The notes beneath the pieces were generated by a model, which saw only the letters and a program-made list of their open reading frames with translations, did not search any database and was not told the DNA's origin. Of a stretch of 25,000 nt of DNA, positions 1-9,576 are shown piece after piece (the first letter of the stretch is position 1; each line of letters starts with the position of its first letter). Origin of the DNA: Cryptococcus deneoformans JEC21 (lineage: Eukaryota > Basidiomycota > Tremellomycetes > Tremellales > Cryptococcaceae); NCBI RefSeq assembly GCF_000091045.1, contig NC_006686.1, positions 727,501-752,500 of the forward strand, given 5' to 3'. The position numbers and the translations under genes were made by a program.

Positions 1-3000
1 AGACGCATTCTTTATCAGGATGGCTGACGATTAGACGTCAGTTTCACTCCAATAGTACAGGCGGCGACGGAGGCATTTCTTCATCAAACAAGGGAGGTTC
101 CTCGATGGCAACTACTGGATCAATTGCGCCTCCACTACCAGAAGTACTGACTGAGGACGAAAATCCGGCGAAACGGTCAGCAGAGCTGAAAGACATTGAT
201 CAGTCGATTAACACTGCACTTGGGGATTCTAATGCCCCAAGCATGAATCCAGCGGCAAAGTCAACATATTCCTCTCGTATCGCTCAAACATATCGCAGCA
301 TTGTTCCCCGACAGAATAAACTACCTGCACCGAAATCCTATTTCTTTTGTGTCCTTAAATCATCAGTTCTCTTTTTGTATGAGGACGAAAGTCAGTCAAA
401 TTGCGCCGCAGCTATCGGGATTGAAGACTATAACGTGGAAGTCGAGGATGGTGGGGGGCAATTCAACGGAAGGGACGGAGAGATGTTTTCAAAAAGAAAT
501 GCGATAGTGCTGAAGCTCAGAGAAGGAGGAAGAGGTATCCCATTACTTAGTAAATCTATGAGTGCTGAAGATGCAGATGGGGAAGCCAGTGGGCCAATAT
601 ATTTGTTCTCAAAATCTAACACCAAGTGAGTTTATCTCTACAAATTTTCTTCACACCTGACCGTTCTGGGAAGGATGGAAGACTGGTACATGGCTTTACT
701 TCAGGTGTCCTCTTGCCAACCCACCTTTGACGATGTATTCTCAAGCAAAGATATGCAAAATATGGTGGACACTATCGATACGGAACCAGACCCCATACCT
801 ATGAGATGGTTCAATGCCTTCATGGGTCGAGTTTTTTTTGGATACTACAGGACAGAAGCGTTCGAGCAAGTAAGTGTTCCGAAAAGTTGGAATATACTGT
901 GTTAGTACTGACTTTATTCTAGTTTATCATAAGCAAAATTATGAAGAAATTATCAAAAGTCCCAAGACCTAGTTTCCTCAGTCCCATTGTCGTGCGAGAA
1001 GTTAACGTTGGATCTTCTCCTCCTTTGTAAGTGTCTTTCGTCCTATAACATAAGCTTCTCTTCATTAACAATGTTTACATAGTTTTTCCAAACCGATGCT
1101 TAAAGACTTGACGGCATCGGGTACAGCAGCTTTTGAGGTCCATGTCCAACACCGTTCACGTGCTTCCCAGCCCGCCTCAGATGTTCGACTGACCATCGCG
1201 ACGACTGCTACTATCCCTACCGGCTTTAAGCCATATGTAGTAGACCTTGTATTGGCTGTTGTTCTAAAATCATTCGAAGGTAATCTTTTGGTGCAAATCA
1301 AGGAGCCGCCAAGCAATAGGATATGGTATGGCTTCACTAAGATGCCCAAGATTGAAATGGAGATCATCCCGGTAGTCAGTGAGCGGAAGATCCAAATTAG
1401 TATGGTCCTAAAGGCAATTGAGAAGCAGCTGCGAGATGTTGTGAGTGAACTTCGTCGGACCTTGCGATAAAAGCTCATTTTCTGCTTCTCCCACTCTGCC
1501 CTTTCCCCGGCCACAGATCGCGGAATCGGTCGTTTTACCTAACATGGACGATTTGGCTTTTTTCAATTCCTGCGACTATCCCGTCCGAGGTGGGATTTTC
1601 GATTTTGCAGCGAAAGCCAAAAGAAATGCCAAGGGGGAAAGAGAAGATACCTTCCATGCATCAGAGAGGTCCACACAAGATGCCTTGTCACCTAGTTCTG
1701 AAGCAAGCAGTACTACGCTTCGTCAAAGACATCAAAAGCAGACCGTATACACTTCCACTACCACGGTCCCGCCGCTAACTCCGTCAATCCCGAGCTCCGA
1801 ATCGGGAGCTGATACTGGCACGGAGATCGTCCGCACAGAAACAGCACCGATCACGCTCCCTTCTGGCAGTGCGTCATCAAAGAAAGCTGCCGCCTTAAGT
1901 GCTACAAAGAAATGGTTCGCTGCTTCAGGAGCCAAGCCATCATCTTCGGTGGCTCAGACTTTAACCGGCGGTGTGGGCCAAGGAGCAGATGATGATAATT
2001 CCACTAATGAGAACTTGTCGAAGAGAAGCATGGAGAGCCAGGAAGCCGATAGGAAAATTGGACAGAAGGGACAAACGAACTGGGAAAATAGGCCGGAGAT
2101 CGCCTCAGTGGAGGTTTCTTTATCGACTTCTTCTCACTCAGATATACCCGAACCGGTGCGAGCTAGTGGAATCGATGACGTTACTTCAGGTAGTAGAAGT
2201 ACGTTGGGTCTCGTTGCCCCTTCGCCATCTAAGTTTTCAGAAACGTCCTCCATAGCCACATCATCGACGGAAGCATTTCCCAACGTTATACCTACCGACG
2301 AGACTTTCGCCCTCCCTCATCAACTAGGGATGGGAAGCACCTCGTCTCTCATAAGCAGCCTCCGGTCGAGGGACAAGAAGGCGCTTCAAGCTCAGATGGA
2401 CAGTGCTAAAGATCAGATGAAGAAGTGGAGCGTGAACTTTGGTGCAAAGCGCCGGTCAAAGGCTGGAATCATCGAGGAAGGGGGTAGATCGGAAAAAGAT
2501 GAAGGGAGGCAGGCCCTCTACAGGCCCAAAGAAGAAGAAGAAGATGTGCGGGATGACGATCATATACCATTACCCAGCCAGTCTCAAACTCACAGGAGAA
2601 CGACCAGTAGTCTGTCGCATGGGTTGTCACTTCAAGAGAGACTCAATGCTGCAGCGCACGAAACTCATGCCACTGTCGTTCCTCATACACACTCTAGCCC
2701 AATGCTCATTCCTGAAAGACAACGTTCTTCATCGACCGTCTCTCGGCCCAGTCTACTTCCGTCTCCCTCCAAAACGTCGAGTTTGGCTTCTGTTGGAGTT
2801 TCGCCTTCCAAGTGGACACCCGTAGGCGGGCGACCCACCACCGGTGTGATCAAAGATGACGCGGCTTCCACATCGTCCAATATACTTGCAGCCCAAGCTC
2901 AACCTATGTCTCAAGGACACACCAGGCGTCAATCGAGTTCCGCTCCTGTCTCAACTCAGCCGACTGCAGAGAGAATTATGGTGGTGCCTAGCGTACCAAA

Positions 3001-3802
3001 ACGCCCCGGCCAAGTCACAGGTATTGGTTCCTCTGACCTAGTGCCATCAAAATTGAATGAAGGGTCCGCCATAAGGCATGATCAAGAAGAGGACTCGAAG
3101 CTGGAATCCACGGAAGATGCGAAAGACGAGCTCAAGCCGGAGCCTTCTACATTGCCGCCGAGAAAGAATACTGAACCCATGCAAACTGAGGAGAAAATAG
3201 AGCAAGAACCACCAAGGGGCATTTTGCCTGCACATAATGTTGGCGTTCCGCCGCCCCTCCCTCCCAGGAAGAGTGCTTTTGATTCTCCATCAAAGCCGAA
3301 GAGTCTAGGGCAACAGAACGATCAGAAGGTCCAACTACGCGCGCCAGAGCAGGTACCGGATCTCTCTGGTAGTGCCCGCTTTTCCGAAGTTTATCGCTCA
3401 CAACCAGAGAAAAAAAGTAATGACCTACGTGAAGAGGTACATTCGGTATCGTCTAATGACAAGCGACCCACGCATGATCCCTCGCTGGCTCTCGCCTCTT
3501 TCTCTGACAGGCAGAGGAACCGTGGCGATGATAATGACTATAATTTTACGCCATGTGAATTTCAGGCACCTACTGCCCCCGTAGCACAAAGCACAAAGGA
3601 TAGGACCGGCGATTCAGATGCCGAGAGTGCACTGAGGATGGTGACGATAAAATATGAGGAAGCTAGGAAAGCTAAGGAGGCGGAATCAAATCCAGAGGGT
3701 GAGAAGGTGCATGTAGTCAATGAGGAAGATGATGTTCTAAAGAACACAAGAGGATATGACGCTAAAACGCCGGCTGAAAACAGGGATTCCACATTGTTAT
3801 AA
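1..3802 (+). CDS. PH and SMP-LTD domain lipid-transfer protein, Nvj2/TEX2-like (5' partial)
   Basis: Exons: <1..625, 674..869, 923..1026, 1083..1440, 1517..3802. The frame (codons start at base 3) is open through the left edge, so the N-terminus is missing and about 1188 residues are visible. The visible part begins inside a split PH domain: GWLTIRR near the edge, then KSYFFCVLKSS, LFLYEDE, FSKRNAIVLKL and MEDWYMALLQ, ending near residue 220. An SMP-LTD domain follows at about 245-445, running from MRWFNAFMGRVFFGYYRTEA to VVLPNMDDLAFF. In this family (yeast Nvj2, animal TEX2) the SMP domain carries lipids between ER and another membrane; an N-terminal membrane anchor is usual and would lie outside the window. 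The last ~740 residues are Ser/Pro-rich, low-complexity and probably disordered, with SH3-ligand-like PPPLPPRK and TLPPRK. The tail is long for the family. Domain call firm; lipid cargo unknown. Confidence 0.88.
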
Positions 3803-3926
3803 AAGTCATCAAACTGGTGGATTGTTATCATATTGTATACAGAATTGGAGGTATGAAGGTATATGCCCAGCTATAGTCTCATCTCTAGTTTCGTAACTGC
3901 CAAGACCGATGAAAACATCAATAGTT

Positions 3927-5216
3927 TTAGTCTTCATCACTATCTTCAATGCTTGCAATATCATCCTCTCTTTCATCATCTTTATCTTGCTGGCGTCGGG
4001 CGAATTCATTTGCACGCTTCTGCATGCTTGGATTCGGCTGCAATCGTCATAATGAGCCAATTTCCATTGCTGGCAACAGAGCTAGACACTCACTTTTAGA
4101 TCAGATTTCTCGATCGTGACGGAGCACCCAGTGACGGGACACTTCGCCGACCTCCGCTGCTTTCTGGCACTATCAATAAGATCATAGATAGCAATCTTAG
4201 AATAGGTATGACTACACTTTGTACTGTTCTTCTCTCAGCAAAAGACTTCAAAACCAAAAATCTACCCACCAAGTCATTGGGTCCTGGTAGAGAGTGAGTG
4301 TAATCGGGCATCTGTAGGTCTGCGTTTGACCCCCAACGTCAATCTCATCATCTGACTCTTCATCATTAATGCCTTTCTCAAGGAAACTAGAAACAGGTGG
4401 ACAAGCATCGTCGTGATTGATGGACCAGAGGTTGGAACGGAAATCGATATACTCTTTAAACTTCCTTACTGCTCATATTGTCAGCGTTACTGCAAAGGGA
4501 TCTTACGCAAAGGAGGCACACATTTAGCACGTTGAGACTTGGCCAGGTACTCTTTGATTTCGGGTTCGGACAGGTGGTTAAAAGCATCATTGACATTCGT
4601 CTGATGCGCTGAATCAGTCACAGATTGACGATGAGAAGAAAAGAAATTAGCATACGTATTCTTCACCACCTTTCAAACGCGCTTCTAATTGCTCGAGGCA
4701 TCTGATCTTGATCTGGAGAACCTGGCGCTGGTCAAATGCTTTGAATAATGATCCTTCAATATTTTCGAGGGACTGAACAGGTATCAGATATGGCATGTTC
4801 AGATCACATTATCGAGCGTACTTCATCATTGGGGTTGGCTTCTTCAATGGCAAAAGCAGCGTCTTTGATTTCTTCGATGGCTTCCTCCAGACGATTGGTT
4901 ACTTCTTCCAGCTTACTTTTCAACGTCCGGAACTACTCTTCTCAGTTTCAAGCTATAAGGGATAAACGGCATGGAAACTTGCCATTGTCATTGTAGGCTG
5001 TGATCCATTTACTGGTTTGTCCACAAAGGTGTCTTCTGTCCAGCCTTCGATATCTTCTTCTTCATCCTCGTCTTCACTTGGAGATCCCCTTGTGTTCATT
5101 TTGACATCTTCGTCCCGAGCATTGGAGGGGCCGGCTGGAGGAGATAAAGAATCATCACCTCGTGTGGCTCTGTTGAGAGCATTAGCGGACTGCCTTGCGT
5201 AGGTTGCGGACGGCAT
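3927..5216 (-). CDS. NSE2: SMC5/6 complex SUMO E3 ligase NSE2/MMS21
   Basis: Exons on the minus strand: 5216..4983, 4932..4822, 4772..4656, 4600..4507, 4468..4270, 4223..4094, 4037..3927, giving 331 residues. The C-terminal part is an SP-RING: YRCPITLTLYQDPMT at about 238-251, then predicted zinc ligands C255 and H257 (KCSHTYSK) and C280 and C285 (CPVTGC), followed by IEKSDL. This spacing is that of NSE2/MMS21, which attaches SUMO to repair proteins while docked on the SMC5 arm. Residues ~79-150 are charged and helical, as expected for the SMC5-binding coiled coil. The first ~75 residues are acidic and probably disordered. The first intron is GC-AG (see separate entry). The start at 5216 is a choice: the same frame has an ATG at 5330, but that would run 38 residues into the shared promoter. 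The gene is divergent from RFA1 by 260 bases. Confidence 0.9.
4933..4982 (-). other. GC-AG intron in the NSE2-like gene
   Basis: The donor reads ATG|GCAAGT and the acceptor GTAG|TTC, giving a 50-base intron in phase 0. No GT donor nearby restores the frame that leads into the coiled-coil exon. Reading through hits a stop (TAG) within the intron. GC donors with an otherwise perfect consensus are the common minor class of U2-type introns. Confidence 0.75.
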
Positions 5217-5317
5217 TGGGAACGTATCGAGGGATATTCGGAACACTGAGGCAGTAATATGTATTTGTTGAGCCGTGCGGCGGCGAAAATTGATTCCGCT
5301 AATGTGCGCGTAGGTTG

Positions 5318-5370
5318 ACGCGTCTCCCAAAATAGGTCACGTGACTAGAAATATATTCCCGGAAACGCGT
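5318..5370. promoter_or_regulatory. Divergent NSE2/RFA1 promoter with two ACGCGT (MCB) boxes and a CACGTG palindrome
   Basis: ACGCGT occurs at 5318-5323 and again at 5365-5370. Between them lies the perfect 10-base palindrome GTCACGTGAC at 5336-5345. ACGCGT is the MluI cell-cycle box bound by MBF in yeasts, and CACGTG is the core bound by bHLH factors such as Cbf1. Both start codons (5216 minus, 5477 plus) lie within about 160 bases of the cluster, so it could serve both genes. Function is inferred from motif and gene content only. Confidence 0.6.
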
Positions 5371-5476
5371 CGACGCGAGAATCAGTCCAGTCAGCTCTCG
5401 CCATCCATTTCCATCTCCCAACTTCATTTGTCATTGCTTTATCATTCCGATCCATAACCGCCTATTGACTCCTACA

Positions 5477-7721
5477 ATGGCAAGCCCACTTACAGTCGGA
5501 TTCTGCGAGCGAGCAACGTCCGCAGAGGATGTCTCAGAATGCTTTGATTCTGTCGTTCAGGTCCTCAACGTAAAAAAGATTGCTTCCACTGACACAACTG
5601 CTGTCGACAGATACCGGTATGTGAACTCTTGTAATATTCTTTGATGGTTTGATACTGATGGACTTAGCAGAGCAATTTTGTCGGATGGACAGTACTTTAT
5701 TCAGGCAATGCTTGCTACTCAATTGAATCATTTTGTGGAGAGCAAGCAAGTTGACAAACATTCTCTTGTCAAGGTTGTAAACTTTTCTGTTAATAGTGTT
5801 TCAGGCCGAAAGTAAGTTGTTCCAATCACTCAAGTATCCGATTCTGATGGGCGATACAAGACTATTGATTATTCTCGCTCTGGAAGTTGTTCCTTGGACA
5901 GACGAAAAGATTGGAAACCCTGTCAGCGTTGACCAAGCAAAGAGTGGCGCGTCCGCCTCAGCCCAGCCTGCCGGAGCCCATTCTGCCCCTCTTCAATCTG
6001 CTACTGCACCCGCGCCTGCGCGAGCCCAGGTACCTGGCCGGAATGCCTCTTCTGCTAGACCAGGGAACACAAAGCCCAAAGGCGACTTGGGACCACTGTA
6101 CCCCATCGAAGGATTGAGCCCTTATCAGAATAGGTGAGACTGGTATGGCTAGTGAAAGGATGTTTCTGATTTCTGGAAAGATGGACCATCAAAGCTCGGG
6201 TAACTCAAAAGTCTGACATCCGACATTATTCTAATCAAAGAGGGGATGGTAAACTTTTCAACGTGACTTTTATGGATGAAACTGTAAGTTTCGCCGGGCC
6301 GGGTCGTCATGAACTTGAAGAAGCTGATTATCGCGCAAAGGGGGAAATCAGAGCCACCGGATTCAACGATGCTGTCGACAATTTCTACAACCTTCTTGAA
6401 GTCGGCAAGGTGTTTTTTGTGTCGCGTGCTCGGATCAACATTGCTAAAAAGCAGTTCAGCAACGTCAACAATGAGTATGAGATCATGTTTGAGAGGGACA
6501 CAGAGATCGAGCCTTGTGCAGACGAGTCAGTGCCGCAGGTCAAATATAACTTCAAAGGTATTGGAGATCTTGGAGAACTACAAAAGGATGATGTCTGTGG
6601 TACGCCAACAGTCTTTTTTGAAGGGCCAGGCTGAACAATCATCTCTAGATGTTATTGGCGTGGTGAGGGAGGTGGGTGAACTAGGATCTGTAACATCTCG
6701 AGCTACAAATAAGCCAGTGGGTATAAATCGCAATGATTAAGCATTTTGCTCACCCGTCATAGTTTGCCAAACGAGAGCTGCAACTTGTTGATCAGTCCGG
6801 TCAAAGCGTCCGTCTTACCCTTTGGGGTAAGCAAGCTGAAACATTCCAAGCGGATGATCAGCCAGTTATTGCTTTCAAGGGCGTCAAAGTTGGCGACTTT
6901 GGAGGTCGATCACTTTCGATGTTCAGCAACGCCACAATGACTATTAATCCTGATATTCCTGAAGCTCACTCTCTTCGAGGCTGGTTTGATGCCGAAGGGC
7001 ATAATAAGCACTTCACGGCGTACACTACTGCGTCTGTCGGTGACAGTGCTATCAACACTGCTGCAGGTGCCGCGACGCGACCTGCTGAACTAAAGACGAT
7101 CGCACAAGTAAAGGATGAGCAGCTCGGTATGTCAGAGAAGACCGACTTCTTCAGTACCGAAGCCACTGTAGCGTTTATCAAAAAAGATCCCTTTTCTTAT
7201 CCAGCTTGCGCCAATCCCGATAATTGTGCGAAAAAGGTGGTGGAAGATGGTAGTGGTTGGTGGTGTGAAAAATGTCAACGAAGGTGGGATGAACCCATTC
7301 ATCGGTAAGTCATGGCAGTCTCGATTACACGACGGCTCTGATTCTTTTTCAGCTACATTCTTTCGATGAATGTGATGGATTACACAGGTCAATTCTGGAT
7401 GACGGCATTCAATGAAACTGCCGAACAAATCATGGGCATCAGCGCCAACGACTTGATGAAACTGAAGAATGAGGGAAATGATCTGGATTATGATGTTCAT
7501 TTTGCCAAAGCGACAGCAAGGACGTATGTGTTCCAGATGATGGCAAAACAGGACTCTTTCAATGTAAGCGGCTGAGCACAGCTTCAACTGGTAGAGTTGA
7601 CAATTGACAATGCCTGTAGGATCAAGTAAGGGTGCGATATCAGTGCCGAAAGGTTGCACCGCCTGATTACGTTGCCGACTCTGCCCATTTATCACAGATG
7701 ATCAGCCAGATGAGCGTATAA
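5477..7721 (+). CDS. RFA1: Replication protein A large subunit (RPA70/Rfa1)
   Basis: Exons: 5477..5616, 5671..5811, 5861..6133, 6181..6283, 6341..6599, 6649..6716, 6763..7304, 7353..7563, 7620..7721, coding for 612 residues; human RPA1 has 616. It binds single-stranded DNA in replication, repair and recombination as part of the RPA heterotrimer in the nucleus. Order: N-terminal OB fold (about 1-110, with RYRAILSDGQYF and NFSVNSVSGRKL), an Ala/Pro-rich linker, DBD-A from about 184 (NRWTIKARVTQKSDIRHYSN), DBD-B from about 300 (GTNKP-like start, FAKRELQLVDQSG, RLTLWGKQA), and DBD-C with the C4 zinc element CANPDNC...CEKC at about 476-500. All expected domains are present and uninterrupted. Two splice features are unusual: a stop-free 57-base intron and a TAGCAG tandem acceptor, described separately. 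Identity is secure. Confidence 0.97.
6284..6340 (+). other. Stop-free 57-base intron inside RFA1 DBD-A
   Basis: The intron starts GTAAGT and ends CAAAG|GGG. Its length is a multiple of three and the frame stays open through it, so naive ORF calling reads it as coding (19 residues). RPA1 family alignment runs DET directly into GEIRATGF, which supports removal. Retention would insert a loop into the DNA-binding domain. Confidence 0.85.
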
Positions 7722-8004
7722 AAAAATTTCAAGGTAGCAGTCATCACAGATATTTCGCAAGGGAAAACATTTTTAAGATTTGGTGTCGTCTTAACAAACA
7801 TGTACAATATCTTCTAATCTAATCTCTTTGCTCTGTACGAGACCATCGTTTGCTGGAAACTGAATGCAAAATATCAAAGACGAGGATGTCTCGCATCTCG
7901 CAATTACAGATACATAGAAACTCTACATTATGCGACTAGGAATATGAACATGGATAATAACAATGATTGTGAAGCTACTGCCTGTCCTACCCCATTTTCA
8001 CCGA
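7722..8004. other. Convergent 3' region between RFA1 and the Borealin-like gene
   Basis: These 283 AT-rich bases separate two stop codons that face each other. It should hold both 3' UTRs. I see no further coding frame, RNA gene or strong repeat. Confidence 0.7.
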
Positions 8005-9366
8005 CTAAACCTTCCATTTTTCCATTCTAGCTTGCAAACTCTTGACGACCTCCGCATGCACTTCATTTTGCACTCTGATTTTCTCTTCCTTACTCACACC
8101 TCCTTCTTCTAGCTCCCTCTCGACGCGGCCAGGAGTAAGAGAGAACGGATTGAAGCTAATTTCGCGCCCGTCTGAAAGCTGGATGGTTGCTAGAGGTTCG
8201 TCTGAATCCAAAGAGCTGGGAGGTTCTGGGGTAGATATTATCTTTCCTGCACCAAAGGACTGATGGAAGATCAATGACGGTCCTCTCTTCTTCCTGGATC
8301 TGCTCTTTGACGTGGGTGACTTGGCTTCAGGTTGGGAAAGTAACTTGGCTTCCATCGCCTGCGGATCAGGCAAGTCGTCTTCTTCTTCGTCCCCTTCGAG
8401 AGAATCTTCATTAACAGAGATTATGCTTCCGGAATTGTCTGAAAGTTCGCGAGAACAGGAATATGAATGGGTCACCTTCGAGATCGGAGAAGGACGGGCA
8501 GCAGAACCGGCCCCAGCTGAGCGAAAAGGGGCGGTTGGCAAAGCGGGATTGAAGATATGGACTTGCGGAAGGCCCTATAGGAAAAAATATTGGCTTACTT
8601 TAACCAGCTAAGATTACAACCTACACTAGTGGAATTGGATGAAGAGGCTACGATGGCCTTACTGGTCCGTTTAGACATGGCTGCTGGCTTGGCTCTGGCA
8701 GCGGCTGTGGATGAAGTCGCACGACTAGGAGCATTACGATTAGGACCGGTGGGGGCTTCTCGTCGAGCTAGTCCACTTTAGTTATGGTCGCATTTATCTT
8801 CGGGATGTGGCTCTCACGATTCTTAGTTGATCTAGCGGGCGAGTTTGCCCTAGAAGTCGTAGCGATATTCCTTTTTCTTGAAATGCTGCATCAGCAATGA
8901 TTAAAGGAAAAAATCATAAAGTCACTCACCTTTTTCCTTTCACCGCTTCCTCCCTTCCCTTTTCCTCTCTTTCCTCCCGTTCTTTTTCCTCCACCTCGAA
9001 CCTTTCTGTCTTGATTCTATGAAAGGTACCAGCCCAGCCTCCGCCCCACTTTTCTTCCAATTCGCCCAAAGTCATGGTACGTAGTTCGCGTGGTATGGAA
9101 AGAATCTCTGTTTCCCCACGCAGACTAAATGAATCGAGTGTCTGCTTGAGCATGGACCTGAAGTATTGCAATTTGTCTTGGACTAGTCGAATGGTTCATG
9201 AGCGACAGTTACAAGGCTACAATCACTACTTACCCTCGAGATCGAAGTTTTGGAGTAGACCTTGCCTCTCTGCCTCGCTAAAAGCGCTTCTGGAATGCTT
9301 TGAGAGGGGGGGAGGCGTGGATAATGTGACTGCGGCATGGACTGATCTTACTGTCTTTGCTGACAT
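8005..9366 (-). CDS. Borealin-like chromosomal passenger complex subunit
   Basis: Exons on the minus strand: 9366..9234, 9182..8930, 8885..8818, 8767..8625, 8574..8005, coding for 388 residues. Residues ~37-93 match the Borealin/Nbl1 N-terminal helix region: LLQNFDLEVQ, FRSMLKQTLDSF, TEILSIPRELRTMTLGEL, EEKWGGG. In the family this segment bundles with Survivin and INCENP to place Aurora B on centromeres and the spindle midzone. A charged Glu/Lys stretch follows, then a Ser/Ala/Arg-rich linker with SPAR and TPPP motifs (possible Cdk or Aurora sites), an acidic patch, and a C-terminal block around 328-388 (TIQLSDGREISFNPF, ending EKWKV) that looks conserved but that I cannot name. Yeast Nbl1 is only about 70 residues, so this is a full-length form. 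The N-terminal assignment is good; function is inferred. Confidence 0.78.
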
Positions 9367-9502
9367 GCTGACCTGTATGGTGTAGAAATCAGGAACTGCA
9401 AAAAAGACAAGGCAAGAGATGAATGTTGGTCATTAGACTTCAGTCACGGTTGACGGGCGAGGTGGCTTGTTTGTTTGGCTGCAAAAGCCGTCGCGGTACA
9501 CA

Positions 9503-9510
9503 TTACGTAA
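9503..9510. promoter_or_regulatory. TTACGTAA palindrome in the divergent Borealin/UTP22 promoter
   Basis: An 8-base perfect palindrome of the bZIP-site type sits in the 210-base gap between the two start codons (9366 minus, 9577 plus), 67 bases before the UTP22 ATG. It is one short motif, so chance occurrence is possible. Confidence 0.3.
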
Positions 9511-9576
9511 CGTTTCACTCATAAATTTCAGCGGCAATTGAAGAAAGAACTTGTGGGACACAACAGTTACAACCGT

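Noticed and set aside
7132..7695. 187-codon minus-strand frame opposite RFA1
   Set aside because: Antisense to the zinc-finger OB fold and crosses true introns; no family resemblance.
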